Notes: generated from the sequence alone by a model not told the origin. A stretch of DNA of 64,000 nucleotides from V1-33 sp039795165 (GCA_039795165.1 JBDKER010000019.1:19443-83442); one strand, 5' to 3'; positions 1 through 8,833 are shown, counted from the first letter of the stretch. Translations and numbers: made by a program.

Positions 1-1753
1 AACAGAGGACATCTGCTCCGATGTCGGTGAGTTGGTCGACGAGTCCGATGCCCTTGGGGGTGGCGACGAGTTCCCGGCCGTTGCGGGCGATGTACTGATC
101 TTCGACGAGGCCTTCGATGATGGCGGCGCGGGTCGCCGGGGTGCCGAGGCCGCGTTCGCTCATCGCTTCCGCGAGTTCTTCGTCGCTCACGAGTTTCCCC
201 GCTCCTTCCATGGCCGACAGCAGGGTGGCCTCGTTGTAGCGCGGCGGTGCCTTCGTGACGTTTTCGGTGACCTCGATGCGGCGGGTGTCCGCGGATTCGC
301 CCGGGCGGATGGGAACGAGGGGCTTGTCACCTTCGCCGCCGAGGGATTTGCCGTACACTTCGAGCCAGCCGGGCACCGTCAGAATGCGGCCATCCGTGCG
401 GAAGGCATCCGATCCGATTCTGGTGATGCGGGTGGCGATTTCAAATTCCGCCATGGGGAAGAAGATGGCGATGAAGCGACGGGTCACGAGGTCGTAGATC
501 CTTTGTTCCTCCGGCTTGAGATTCTTCGGGATGACGCCTGTGGGAATGATGGCAAAGTGATCGCTCACCTTGGCATTGTCGAAGATCCGTTTGGTGGGAT
601 GGATCCATTTGCTGGCGACCACGGTGTGGGCGTGCTGCGGGAGATCCGAGGGGAAGGCATCGAGGCTGCTGCCCGAGAGGCCTCCGAAGGTCTTCATGAC
701 ATCCGCGACGGTTCCCACGTAATCCTCCGGGAGGAAGCGACTGTCCGTCCGCGGGTAGGTGAGGGCCTTGTGCGATTCGTAGAGTGCCTGGGCGATCTGC
801 AGGGTGCGGCGGGCCGAAAAGCCGAACTTGTTGCTTGCTTCCCGCTGGAGACTGGTGAGGTCGAAGAGCAGGGGGCAGCTTTCCTTCTTTGGTTTGCGGG
901 TTTCCTCGATGGTGCCCGGCTTTCCCTTGCAGCGTGCGGCGATGGCGTCCGCATCCGCCTTCTTCCAGAGCCGTTCCGGCTTGGCATGGGGATCGTTCTC
1001 GTCCTTGCGGAAGGGTTCTGCGAACCAGCGGCCCCGGTACTCTCCGGAGGCGACGCCGAAGTCGCCATAGACTTCCCAGTACGCCCGCGGCTGGAACGCA
1101 GCAATTTCCTTTTCCCGGTTCACGAGAATCGTGAGCGTGGGTGTCTGGACCCGGCCCACGGGAGTCTTCAGAAAGCCACCATTGCGGGAATTGAAGGCCG
1201 TCAGGGCGCGCGTCCCGTTGATTCCCACCAGCCAGTCGCTTTCGCTGCGGCAGACCGCGGCGTCCGCCAGCGGCAGCATGTCTTCGTCTTCCCGGAGGTT
1301 TCCGAAGGCGTCCATGATGGCTCCCGGCGTCATCGACTGCATCCAGAGGCGCCGCACTGGCTTCCTGCATCCGCTCGCCTGCATGATATACCGGAAAATG
1401 AGTTCCCCTTCACGTCCGGCGTCGCAGGCATTGATGACGTCGCTCACATCCGCACGCTTGAGCAGCTTCTTGAGCACTGTGAGCCGGTCCGCGCTCCGGT
1501 CGATCGGCTTGAGGGCAAACTTGTCCGGAATGATGGGGAGGCTCTCGAAGTTCCATTTGGGCTTTTTGCCATCGGCGGATTCCGGGAGGGCGAGTTCGAG
1601 CAGGTGACCGACTGCCGACGAGATGACATGGGTGTCATTTTCGAAGTAATCCTTCTCCTTGGTGAATTTGCTCATGCCCGGGGCACGGGCGAGGACGCGG
1701 GCAAGGTCGGCGGCGACGCTCGGTTTTTCGGCAATGATCAGAGTTTTTCCCAT
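1..1753 (-). CDS. topB: DNA topoisomerase III (type IA), 3' end outside window
   Basis: Partial gene: about 584 residues from the start codon at 1753, then it leaves the window. It should relax and decatenate DNA by single-strand passage. The N-terminus MGKTLIIAEKPSVA is the Toprim opening of TopB-type enzymes. Acidic Toprim residues lie in the DAGREGELIF stretch, and the active-site tyrosine is Y333 in ALTYPRTDSRFLP (codon 757-755). The segment near residues 560-580 (LGTPATRAAIIEGL, then VDQLTDIGADVLC) is the usual end of the type IA core. The C-terminal zinc or tail region cannot be seen. No gene overlaps it upstream, and 235 bp separate it from the divergent gene at 1989. TopB is favoured over TopA from the N-terminal sequence. 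The opposite strand is open for long stretches, but only this frame gives a recognisable protein. Confidence 0.93.
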   Translation of the reverse strand, partial: MGKTLIIAEKPSVAADLARVLARAPGMSKFTKEKDYFENDTHVISSAVGHLLELALPESADGKKPKWNFESLPIIPDKFALKPIDRSADRLTVLKKLLKRADVSDVINACDAGREGELIFRYIMQASGCRKPVRRLWMQSMTPGAIMDAFGNLREDEDMLPLADAAVCRSESDWLVGINGTRALTAFNSRNGGFLKTPVGRVQTPTLTILVNREKEIAAFQPRAYWEVYGDFGVASGEYRGRWFAEPFRKDENDPHAKPERLWKKADADAIAARCKGKPGTIEETRKPKKESCPLLFDLTSLQREASNKFGFSARRTLQIAQALYESHKALTYPRTDSRFLPEDYVGTVADVMKTFGGLSGSSLDAFPSDLPQHAHTVVASKWIHPTKRIFDNAKVSDHFAIIPTGVIPKNLKPEEQRIYDLVTRRFIAIFFPMAEFEIATRITRIGSDAFRTDGRILTVPGWLEVYGKSLGGEGDKPLVPIRPGESADTRRIEVTENVTKAPPRYNEATLLSAMEGAGKLVSDEELAEAMSERGLGTPATRAAIIEGLVEDQYIARNGRELVATPKGIGLVDQLTDIGADVLC

Positions 1754-1988
1754 GGACTTGGAGGAGGAACGGCGCGGGCCGGGGTTGGGGCGCAGACCGT
1801 GGAGTCAGTCGATCCAAAATGCAAACAGCGTGTTTTCTTTCGCATTCCGGGCGTGGATCCTCCGGGGGCGGTCGGGTGAGTGCCGAAAAAATCCGGGGAA
1901 ATCCGCAGCTTTTTGCGTGACACGATGTTGACACCCTGCGGCAAAACTGCCATTGGTGGCGCGAATTTCAGCACTAGATAAATTCCCT

Positions 1989-2828
1989 ATGCAAGACCCG
2001 GAGAATCCCAATCCCGCCCCCGTCCCCGGCCCGCCGCGTCCTCCCATGAGGCCACCGGCGGCTCCGCTGAAGAAGGAAACCGTGCGCATCACGCTCAAGC
2101 CTCAGGCTCCGGCCGCTTCGACTGAAGCGGAGGGAGAAGCTCCTGTGGCTGCTCCAGCCCCGGTGGCTCCGCGTCCTCCGGTGGCTCCGCCCCGTCCGGG
2201 TGCACCGACGGTTCCGCTGGCTGGTGCCCCTCGTCCGGCCGTTCCTGGTGGACCGCCTCCGCGTCCGACGGCACCGGCTCCTACCGCTGCGGCACCGACG
2301 GCACCGACGGCTCCTCCGCCCACCGCTCCGGTTGGCAGCAAGACTATTCCTCTTTCGCAGGCACCGGGTCGTCCGGCTGCTCCGGTGGCCGCCCGCCCGA
2401 CTACTAAGATCGGCGGCGCTGCACCAGTTGCTGCCACTCCGGGGGCTCAGGCGTCCATGCCCAAGGCAACGGTGAAGCTGACACCGGGTTCGGCGCCTGC
2501 CGCTCCGGTTTCCTCGGTGGCCGTCCGCGGCGCTCAGTTCGAGGAAGAAGAAGAACTCAACGAAGGTCCGCTCAACATCATGGGCTGGGTTGCTTTGATT
2601 GGCTCGATTGCCGCCGTCATTGGTGCGCTCGCCTGCCTCGACCGCTTCAGCTTCTTCTCGGAAGGTGTTTCCTCCAGTCAGGAAGCATGGATGAAGAATA
2701 CTGCTCCGCAGGGCATCAAGCTTCCGATGGACTATTCGCCCTTCGACAAGAAGGACGGCACCGGCGGCATCACTTCGGAGTACGAGCGCAAGCAGCCGAA
2801 GATCCCGGCTGCTCCCGAGGCTCCCTGA
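1989..2828 (+). CDS. Pro/Ala-rich single-pass membrane protein
   Basis: 279 residues, function unknown. The start at 1989 (MQDPENPNP) is preferred because in-frame codons further upstream look like leader. Residues 1-190 are very rich in Pro, Ala, Thr and Gly and are presumably disordered. A short acidic patch (EEEEELNEGP) precedes one hydrophobic helix at about residues 200-227 (IMGWVALIGSIAAVIGALACL), followed by a roughly 50-residue hydrophilic tail with YSPFDKKDGTGG. The arrangement suggests a long flexible cytoplasmic or periplasmic arm tethered by one helix. The downstream 25-codon membrane ORF and terminator suggest one transcription unit. No domain is recognised. Confidence 0.8.
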   Translation: MQDPENPNPAPVPGPPRPPMRPPAAPLKKETVRITLKPQAPAASTEAEGEAPVAAPAPVAPRPPVAPPRPGAPTVPLAGAPRPAVPGGPPPRPTAPAPTAAAPTAPTAPPPTAPVGSKTIPLSQAPGRPAAPVAARPTTKIGGAAPVAATPGAQASMPKATVKLTPGSAPAAPVSSVAVRGAQFEEEEELNEGPLNIMGWVALIGSIAAVIGALACLDRFSFFSEGVSSSQEAWMKNTAPQGIKLPMDYSPFDKKDGTGGITSEYERKQPKIPAAPEAP

Positions 2829-2869
2829 TCCCGACAGTCATTCTCTGACAACGCACACCGTTTCATTCC

Positions 2870-2947
2870 ATGGGTTCAGTCATCTTCCTTCTCGTCGGCG
2901 TCCTCGGGGCCATTGCGGCCTTCTACCTGACGACCTTCGGTCAATGA
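2870..2947 (+). CDS. Possible 25-residue single-helix membrane microprotein
   Basis: ATG at 2870 to TGA at 2947 encodes 25 residues that are almost entirely one hydrophobic helix (VIFLLVGVLGAIAAFYLTTF) with a polar end. It begins 41 bp after the Pro/Ala-rich membrane protein and ends 45 bp before a strong terminator, so it would be the last cistron of that unit. No clear Shine-Dalgarno sequence precedes it, but many genes here also lack one. It could be a real small membrane protein or chance. The hydrophobic composition and position favour real. Confidence 0.45.
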   Translation: MGSVIFLLVGVLGAIAAFYLTTFGQ

Positions 2948-2992
2948 TCCACGGCGGCCTGCGGGCCTGCTGAGGATAATCTCCTGATTCGG

Positions 2993-3035
2993 CGCATCCC
3001 GCGTGTCTCCCTGAGGCCGCGGGATGCGTTTTTTT
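2993..3035 (+). terminator. Rho-independent terminator
   Basis: A perfect 11-bp stem (CGCATCCCGCG at 2993-3003 pairing with CGCGGGATGCG at 3018-3028) has a 14-nt loop and is followed directly by a run of seven T (3029-3035). It ends the unit holding the Pro/Ala-rich protein and the microprotein, and isolates thioredoxin downstream. Confidence 0.88.
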
Positions 3036-3109
3036 CGTTGTCAGCGAGCGAAGGTGGGCGACAGTCCGCCTATTGTCCGATTGATTCAACCAACCACCCT
3101 ATCAAACCC

Positions 3110-3439
3110 ATGGCCAGTGCTGCAGTGATTCAGGTAACGAAAGAGAATTTTGACGCGGAAGTGCTGCAGGCGCAGGTGCCTGTGGTGGTGGACTTCTGGG
3201 CGGAGTGGTGTGGTCCCTGCAAGATGCTGGGGCCAGTGCTTGATGAAGTGGCGACGGAGAAGGCCGGCTCGGCCAAGGTGGTGAAGGTGAATGTCGATGA
3301 TGCCGGCGACCTTGCGACCGAGTATGGGATCCGGAACATTCCGGCCCTGTTCTACTTCAAGGGAGGAGAACTGAAGCACAAGAGCATCGGGGTTCAGCCG
3401 AAGTCCGAAATTGTGAAGCGGCTGGAGTCGCTCAGCTGA
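3110..3439 (+). CDS. trxA: Thioredoxin
   Basis: 109 residues, the normal length of a single-domain thioredoxin. It is a cytoplasmic dithiol reductant for ribonucleotide reductase, peroxiredoxins and misoxidised proteins. The active site WCGPC lies in FWAEWCGPCKMLGPVL, and the cis-proline loop is NIPALFYF. The start at 3110 (MASAAVIQVTKENF) matches the family N-terminus; a further upstream in-frame start would add an unrelated leader. It follows a strong terminator, so it has its own promoter. The next gene begins only 7 bp after its stop and may be co-transcribed. Confidence 0.96.
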   Translation: MASAAVIQVTKENFDAEVLQAQVPVVVDFWAEWCGPCKMLGPVLDEVATEKAGSAKVVKVNVDDAGDLATEYGIRNIPALFYFKGGELKHKSIGVQPKSEIVKRLESLS

Positions 3440-3446
3440 GGGCCCT

Positions 3447-3923
3447 GTGGCTGCGCCTTTCAGGGAACTTAGATTCACGAGATCCCGGCAGTCGGTGCAT
3501 TTTGCCGCTGCCGGGATTTGTTTTGCGGCGATGGCCGTGGGCATTCTTTATGTCTGGTGGCAGCGGCTAGAGGATCGGCCGGCCTGGTGGCTGGCGCTGT
3601 TGCCCCTGGGGCCGGCGCTCTGGTGTTTCTGGATGACTGGGAGGCTGGCGCGCCATGCCTATGTGCTGCTGTCGCCGCTGGGGATTGAGATTTTCCCACT
3701 CTTCCGGGCCGAGGAACGGCTGCAGCTCATTCCGTGGAGTGAGGTGGCGCATGCTGGAGTCGATGATGCGCGGCAGTGGCTGACGATTACACTGGCGGGC
3801 TATGAGGATGCGAAGGTGCTGGTGAGCCTTGCTCCGATGGACAGTCGGGTGCGGCCATTGCTGGCGGCGGCGGTGGACGGAGTGATGACACGCCGGGCCG
3901 AAGGCGGTGCGGGCGGATCGTGA
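3447..3923 (+). CDS. Small membrane protein with PH-like C-terminal domain
   Basis: 158 residues starting at a GTG 7 bp after trxA. Two hydrophobic helices sit at about residues 17-36 (FAAAGICFAAMAVGILYVWW) and 46-63. They are followed by a soluble beta-rich part with the pattern LSPLGIEIFPLF...LIPWSEV, which resembles bacterial PH (YdbT/YdbS-like) domains that follow a helical hairpin. The function is unknown. The call is a fold-level resemblance only. It is convergent with galU, 41 bp away. Confidence 0.75.
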   Translation: MAAPFRELRFTRSRQSVHFAAAGICFAAMAVGILYVWWQRLEDRPAWWLALLPLGPALWCFWMTGRLARHAYVLLSPLGIEIFPLFRAEERLQLIPWSEVAHAGVDDARQWLTITLAGYEDAKVLVSLAPMDSRVRPLLAAAVDGVMTRRAEGGAGGS

Positions 3924-3964
3924 AGGAAGGGGCGTCGTCTGCCGTCGTTTCCTGCGCGGCCGGT

Positions 3965-4843
3965 TTACGGGTTGAGGGCCTTGGTCATGGCGAGGCGGAC
4001 GGGGTCGGCGAATTCGCTGCGTTGGAGAGCGAAGGCGAGGTTGGCGCTGATGAAGCCGGCTGGGTTGCCGATATCGTGGCGCTGGCCATGGAACTGGACA
4101 CCGAACATGGGTTCGCGGGTGGCGAGCTGGCGCATGGCATCGGTGAGTTGGATTTCGCCGCCTTTGCCTGGGGTGGTGGAGGCGAGGCAATCGAAGATGG
4201 CCGGGGTGAAGACGTAGCGGCTGGCGATGGCGAGACGGCTGGGGGCTTCGTGGGGTTCTGGTTTTTCGATCCACTGGTGGACCTTCCATGCATTGTCCGG
4301 GAGCGGGGAGGCGTCGGCGATGCCGTAGCGCGAGACCTTTTCCGCGGGGACTTCTTCGAGAGCGACGGTGGAACCGCCGTGGGTCTGGAAGGTGCGGATG
4401 AGCTGAGCGGTGACGGGGTCGGCTGGGTTGCTGCTTGACACGATGGTATCGCCGAGGAGGACCGCGCAGGGGTCGGGTCCGGCGAAGGTGCGGCCGAGGA
4501 GGACGGCGTCGCCTAGTCCGCGCATTTCCGGCTGCCAGAGGAAGTGGATGCGGGCGCGCTGGGATGGGGTGGTGACGAGGGTGAGTTCTGCGGTTTTTCC
4601 TTTGGCGCGGAGGGATGCTTCGAGGGCGGGGTGGCTGCTGAAGTATTCCTCGATGGCGCGTTTATCGCGGCTGATGATGATGAGGATGTCGGTGATGCCG
4701 CTGGCGGCGGCTTCTTCGACGACGTAGTCGATGACCGGGCGGTCCACGATGGGGAGCATTTCCTTGGGGACCGCCTTGGCGACGGGGAGGAAGCGGGTCC
4801 CGAAGCCGGCGGCGGGGATGATGGCTTTGCGGACGGGGGTCAT
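3965..4843 (-). CDS. galU: UTP-glucose-1-phosphate uridylyltransferase
   Basis: 292 residues, the typical GalU length. It makes UDP-glucose from UTP and glucose-1-phosphate for polysaccharide and glycolipid synthesis. The nucleotide-binding start AIIPAAGFGTRFLP is near residues 7-20, followed by the lysine motif VPKEMLPIVDRPVIDYV. LGDAVLLG, VALEEVP, and IEKPEP complete the family pattern. The start at 4843 overlaps the stop of the upstream propeller gene by 4 bp (ATGA), so translation is probably coupled. An in-frame start further upstream would only add a leader without family similarity. Confidence 0.94.
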   Translation of the reverse strand: MTPVRKAIIPAAGFGTRFLPVAKAVPKEMLPIVDRPVIDYVVEEAAASGITDILIIISRDKRAIEEYFSSHPALEASLRAKGKTAELTLVTTPSQRARIHFLWQPEMRGLGDAVLLGRTFAGPDPCAVLLGDTIVSSSNPADPVTAQLIRTFQTHGGSTVALEEVPAEKVSRYGIADASPLPDNAWKVHQWIEKPEPHEAPSRLAIASRYVFTPAIFDCLASTTPGKGGEIQLTDAMRQLATREPMFGVQFHGQRHDIGNPAGFISANLAFALQRSEFADPVRLAMTKALNP

Positions 4844-6123
4844 GGGGTACCGAGGCAGAAGAGACCGGTTTCCGTGCGGAGGTAGAGGCATTTTTCGCCT
4901 GGGCAGAGGCTGGCGAGGGTGCGTTCGCCTTCCAGTTTGCAGGTGTCGAGGAGTTTGTATTCCCGTCCGGCGGCGAGGATGGCGCAGGTACCGAATTCAT
5001 CGAGGACGAAGAGTTTCCCGTCCCAGAGGATGGGGGAGGCCGAGCAATCGCGGAGGATGCGGTCCGATTCCCAGAGTTTTTCGCCCGATTTGGCATCGCG
5101 GCAGGCGACGAGGCCAGCGTCTGTGACCATGTAGAGGAGGCCATTATCGAGGATCATGGACGGCGTTTTGGGCGCGTATTTCGGTTCGATCCAGCGGACG
5201 TGGGAATCCGTGATGTCGCCTGAGCCGGTGGGGTCGATGGCGAGGACTTCCGGGGTATCGAAGGCACTGCTGATGAAGAGGAGGCCGTCGCCGAAGACTG
5301 GTTTGGGAACGACCGAGTAGCCTTCGTAGCGGGCACGCCAGATTTCCTTGCCCGTGGCTGGGTCGAGGGCATTGACCATGTCGGCTCCTGGCGAGATGAT
5401 CTGGGGTTTTCCATTCACTTCGATGAGCGAGCAGGTACAGAAGGCGAACTTGCGTTTTGCTTCCGTGGGGCGGTTGAATTTCCATGCGAGTCTGCCGTTT
5501 GCGCGGTCGAGGGCGGCGACGAAGGTTTCGTCGCGTCCGTCGCAGGAGAAGACGAGGAAATCGCCTGCAAGGATGGGGGAATTGCCATTGCCGTGCTGTG
5601 GCTGGAACTGGATCGAGCGGTTTTCCCAGATTTTTTCGCCGTCGAGGTTTAGGCAGGCCGTGCCCTGATGGCCGAAGTGGACGAAGATGCGGTTGCCATC
5701 GACGATGGGGGTTGGGCTGGCGTGGCCGTTCTTGGTGTGGATGGAATCGGGTGCGGTGGCTCCGTCCTGGGTGAAGACTTCGCGGTCCCAGAGGGTTTTG
5801 CCGGTGGCGGCGTCGAGGCAGAGGGCGCGCAGGGATCGGTCCGCCTTCGGGCTATCCTCCTCGCCTTTGGTGACGACGGCGCTGGTGAGGTAGAGTTTTC
5901 CCTTCACGAGGACCGGGGACGACCAGCCACGGCCGGGGAGCGGGATGTGCCATGCGACATTTTCCGATTTGCTCCATTGGGTGGGAGGCGATCCGGAGCG
6001 GACGTGGCCGTCGCCTGCGGGGCCTCGGAACTGGGGCCAGTCGGCTGAGGCGGAGAGCAACGGGAACAGCATCAGGAAGGCAGCGACCGCGGGGGTGGCG
6101 GCGGGAAAGGCGTGACGTTTCAT
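4840..6123 (-). CDS. Secreted PQQ-like beta-propeller protein
   Basis: 427 residues. The N-terminus (MKRHAFPAATPAVAAFLMLF, ending SASA before DWPQFRG) is a Sec signal peptide. The mature protein opens with WPQFRGPAGDGH, the hallmark start of the planctomycete/verrucomicrobial outer-membrane-assembly-like PQQ repeat family. Blades contain repeated patterns such as LCLDAATGKTLWDREVF, LDPATGKEIWRARY and CRDAKSGEKLWES. There is no sign of a quinoprotein catalytic site, so it is probably a binding or scaffold propeller in the periplasm. It overlaps galU by 4 bp. A similar gene lies at 11679-12947. Confidence 0.88.
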   Translation of the reverse strand: MKRHAFPAATPAVAAFLMLFPLLSASADWPQFRGPAGDGHVRSGSPPTQWSKSENVAWHIPLPGRGWSSPVLVKGKLYLTSAVVTKGEEDSPKADRSLRALCLDAATGKTLWDREVFTQDGATAPDSIHTKNGHASPTPIVDGNRIFVHFGHQGTACLNLDGEKIWENRSIQFQPQHGNGNSPILAGDFLVFSCDGRDETFVAALDRANGRLAWKFNRPTEAKRKFAFCTCSLIEVNGKPQIISPGADMVNALDPATGKEIWRARYEGYSVVPKPVFGDGLLFISSAFDTPEVLAIDPTGSGDITDSHVRWIEPKYAPKTPSMILDNGLLYMVTDAGLVACRDAKSGEKLWESDRILRDCSASPILWDGKLFVLDEFGTCAILAAGREYKLLDTCKLEGERTLASLCPGEKCLYLRTETGLFCLGTP

Positions 6124-6203
6124 GGTTTGGGGGAGCAGAGGATGGGTGGCGGCCCCTTGCAAAAGCGGATTCGCGGGTGTGATGGTGTGGGAATCCGAGA
6201 ATC

Positions 6204-7457
6204 ATGTCACCGCCGCCGATACCGCCAGCCGATCCCAGCCGTCCGCGTGTGGTGAGTGTGTGCGGGACGTGGCTCAAGCCCGAGATGCAGAGCATTTACC
6301 GTCAGGTCTGCGGGCTGCGGTTGTACGAGAGTGTGGTGTTCACCGAACAGGTGCAGCATGCCGGGCAGTTTCCGTGGGGGGCGGTGGTGACGATGAAGAA
6401 ACTGCGGCGGCCGCGGCCGCGCGGGAATTTTCTGCTGAGGTTCTGGTACAAGCATGTGGTGAGGGTGTGGCCGCCGCCGCGGCCGATCACGAAGGAACCG
6501 GAGGAACCGTATTTCCCGTATGATCTTCCAGCCCTGCTGCGGGCGTGGCAGCCGTCGCTGGTGCATGTGTACTATGGTCACAAGGCAGTGAAGTATCTGG
6601 AAATGGTCGAGGCGTGGGGCGGGCCGTGGGTGGTTTCCTTTCATGGGGTCGACGTCGTCAAGTTCACGGAAGATCCCGAGTATGTGCGTGTGCTGCGGGA
6701 GGTTTTTGCGAAGGCGTCGCTCGTGCTGGCGCGGAGCGAGTCGCTGCTCAGCGAGCTGAAGCTGCTGGGGTGTCCTGAGGACAAGCTGCGGCTGAACCGG
6801 ACGCCGGTGCCCGTGGGGAAATTCCCTGTGATGGAACGGAGCGTGCCTGCCGGGGGCGCGTGGCGGTTGGTGCAGGCCTGCCGGCTCATTGGGAAGAAGG
6901 GCCTTTTCACCACGCTGGAGGCCCTTGTGACGGTGGTGCGGGAATTTCCTGCCGTGCGTTTTGTGGTCTGCGGGACTGGTCCAGAGCAGGACCGGCTGCG
7001 CGAGCGGGCCGCCGCCCTTGGATTGGCTGAGCATGTGGAATTGAAAGGATGGCAATCGCAGGACGATCTCCTTGAAGAATACCGACGCGGGCATGTCTTT
7101 CTGCATCCGAGCGAACTGACCGCCAATTCCGATCAGGAAGGCATTCCCAATGCGATGCTGGAAGCGATGGCGACCGGGTTGCCGGTGGTGGCGACCCTGC
7201 ATGGGGGGATTCCGGAAGCTGTCACGGATGGGAAAGACGGATTGCTGGTGCCCGAGAAATCGCCCGGGGAATTGGCGGAAGCGATCTGTGCCCTGCTGCG
7301 CGATCCCGTCCGGATGGCGTCGCTGGGGAAGGCGGCTGCCGAGACCGTGCGGACGAGGTTCGGTGAGGAAGCCAGTCTGGCGAGTCTGGAATCGGCCTAT
7401 GCGGAAGCCCTTGCGCGCGAGGCCGGGCGCAGGCGAGGGGAAGAGCATGAAGATTGA
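6204..7457 (+). CDS. Glycosyltransferase family 4 (GT-B)
   Basis: 417 residues. It probably transfers a sugar from an NDP-sugar onto an envelope glycan or lipid. The N-terminal half holds an acceptor-side Rossmann region (HVYYGHKAVKYLE, VVSFHGVDVVKF). The C-terminal half holds the GT4 donor site: RLIGKKGLFTTLEAL, FVVCGTGPEQDRLRE, and the EGIPNAMLEAMATGLPVVAT E-x7-E motif with HGGIPEAV. The acceptor is unknown. Its 3' end overlaps the next gene by 11 bp, making the first gene of a plus-strand run to 8833. It is divergent from the propeller/galU pair, with 80 bp between them. Confidence 0.9.
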   Translation: MSPPPIPPADPSRPRVVSVCGTWLKPEMQSIYRQVCGLRLYESVVFTEQVQHAGQFPWGAVVTMKKLRRPRPRGNFLLRFWYKHVVRVWPPPRPITKEPEEPYFPYDLPALLRAWQPSLVHVYYGHKAVKYLEMVEAWGGPWVVSFHGVDVVKFTEDPEYVRVLREVFAKASLVLARSESLLSELKLLGCPEDKLRLNRTPVPVGKFPVMERSVPAGGAWRLVQACRLIGKKGLFTTLEALVTVVREFPAVRFVVCGTGPEQDRLRERAAALGLAEHVELKGWQSQDDLLEEYRRGHVFLHPSELTANSDQEGIPNAMLEAMATGLPVVATLHGGIPEAVTDGKDGLLVPEKSPGELAEAICALLRDPVRMASLGKAAAETVRTRFGEEASLASLESAYAEALAREAGRRRGEEHED

Positions 7458-7794
7458 GCGGGTGAAGTACATTCTTTGGGCGGCCGACATGGAGCGGGCT
7501 GAAGCCTTTTATGTGGGCTTGTGCGGGGCCGAGGTGGTGCGGAAGAATCCGGCCGTCACTGAGCTGCGGATTGGCGATGCGGTCATTGGGCTGCACAGTG
7601 GCGGGAGTGGTGAGCGGACGTGGACTGGGTTGGCGTTTCAGGTGGCCGATGTGGTCGCCGGGGCGCGCGAAGTGGTGGCGGCCGGCGGTCAGCTGCGGCG
7701 CGAGCCTGAGCCCGAGGATGGCGAGCCACCGCATCTTGCGATGTGCGTGGATCCCGAGGGCAACGAATTCATGCTCACGCGGAAGCGGCATTGA
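7447..7794 (+). CDS. VOC (glyoxalase/dioxygenase-fold) protein
   Basis: 115 residues, one complete pair of beta-alpha-beta-beta-beta modules. The start at 7447 (MKIERVKYILWAADMERAEAF) is preceded by an aggggaag ribosome-binding stretch and overlaps the glycosyltransferase by 11 bp. The pattern YILWAADMERAEAFY..LCGAEVVRKN and the ending MCVDPEGNEFMLTRK, with a metal-type glutamate in GNEF, fit the VOC superfamily. Substrate is unknown: lactoylglutathione lyase, dioxygenase or drug-binding roles cannot be separated. Longer in-frame extensions lie inside the upstream gene. Confidence 0.82.
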   Translation: MKIERVKYILWAADMERAEAFYVGLCGAEVVRKNPAVTELRIGDAVIGLHSGGSGERTWTGLAFQVADVVAGAREVVAAGGQLRREPEPEDGEPPHLAMCVDPEGNEFMLTRKRH

Positions 7795-7810
7795 GCTGGA
7801 GCAAGTTTTC

Positions 7811-8833
7811 ATGGTGATGGCGAGTGGAGCATTTCAGTCCGGGCACTTGTTTGTCCTGTGCAATTCCGGGTCCGAGCGGGCGCTCAAGGCAGAGGTGCAG
7901 TCGGCTGGGCTGGGTTGGCGATCCGGGTTTCAGGCACGGGGGATGGTGGCGTTCAAGGCAGACGGGGGAACCTTCGGGCGGGGCGAAGTTGAGCAGCCTC
8001 TTGTCTTCGGCCGCCGGGTCTGTCTGTCTGTGGGGAAGGCCAGCACGCAGGCGGAGGCCGAAGCAATGGTGCTGGCTGCGGTGGGCGAGGTGAGATGGCA
8101 TCGGCTGCGGCTGGAAGAACGTCGCTGGTCCGTGGAAGCGGGTGGCGATCTTGATGCACTGCGCGACGGTGAGGCTGTGGGTACCGTGGTGGCGCTGGGA
8201 CCTGAGGAATACTGGGTGGGGGTGCATTGGCACCGGGCCGGGCTCAGTCCTGATCCGGGAGGGGTTTTTGGGGTGGAGATGCCCGAGGATTCGCCATCGC
8301 GGGCGTGGCTCAAGCTGGAGGAAGCCGTGCGGGTTTTCGGGCTGCGGTTTCGGCGCGGCGATGTGGCTGTAGAACTTGGCTGCGCGCCCGGCGGCGTCAT
8401 TCTTGCGCTGCTGCGGCGCGCCGTGCCTGTGATCGGGGTTGATCCGGCGAGGCTGGCTGAAGTCGTCATGCGGCACGCGCTGCCGTCTGTTCCCGCCGTG
8501 GATCCGGCCGGCGATCCATGGGTGGTGCATTGCCGGAAGCCCGCGGCCCTTGTGAGCAAGCGCGACCTTGCCGGGCGGGCGACCTGGTTTCTGTCCGACA
8601 TGAATCAGTCGCCGGCGGTGGCCATTGCCGAGTGCCGTCGCTTTGCGGGCATGTGTCCATCGATTCAGGCGGCCCTGATTACGCTGAAGCTGACCGATCT
8701 GGGCGAGGCGGCGGCGGCGGTTGAATGGCTTGGTGCGATGCGTGCGATTGGGTTCCGCGACGTGCGGCTCCGGCAATTGAGTGTACATCACCGGGAACTG
8801 GCGTTGCTGGGGACTGGGCGTCGGGTGGGCTGA
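7811..8833 (+). CDS. RlmM-like SAM-dependent 2'-O-methyltransferase
   Basis: About 340 residues. The C-terminal half is an FtsJ/RrmJ-fold methyltransferase: motif I VAVELGCAPGGVILALLRR, then VIGVDPARL, then WFLSDMNQSP where the family has a catalytic Asp. The N-terminal half (FVLCNSGSERALKAEV) resembles the THUMP-like region of RlmM, which methylates 23S rRNA C2498. A lysine of the K-D-K-E set is plausible in LITLKLTDLG. Start is either 7811 (MVMASG) or 7817 (MASG). It lies 16 bp after the VOC gene. Another rRNA or tRNA position is possible as target. Confidence 0.78.
   Translation: MVMASGAFQSGHLFVLCNSGSERALKAEVQSAGLGWRSGFQARGMVAFKADGGTFGRGEVEQPLVFGRRVCLSVGKASTQAEAEAMVLAAVGEVRWHRLRLEERRWSVEAGGDLDALRDGEAVGTVVALGPEEYWVGVHWHRAGLSPDPGGVFGVEMPEDSPSRAWLKLEEAVRVFGLRFRRGDVAVELGCAPGGVILALLRRAVPVIGVDPARLAEVVMRHALPSVPAVDPAGDPWVVHCRKPAALVSKRDLAGRATWFLSDMNQSPAVAIAECRRFAGMCPSIQAALITLKLTDLGEAAAAVEWLGAMRAIGFRDVRLRQLSVHHRELALLGTGRRVG

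Noticed and set aside
32..1879. Long open frame on the plus strand opposite topoisomerase III
   Set aside because: Its translation is low-complexity (Gly, Ala, Arg, Glu-rich) and unrelated to any family. The minus strand gives a clear TopB, so this is a GC-rich shadow.
4840..6123. PQQ-dependent alcohol or glucose dehydrogenase
   Set aside because: Propeller blades are present, but no catalytic Asp/Ca-binding signature or disulfide ring was recognised. The WPQFRG opening belongs to the non-enzymatic family.
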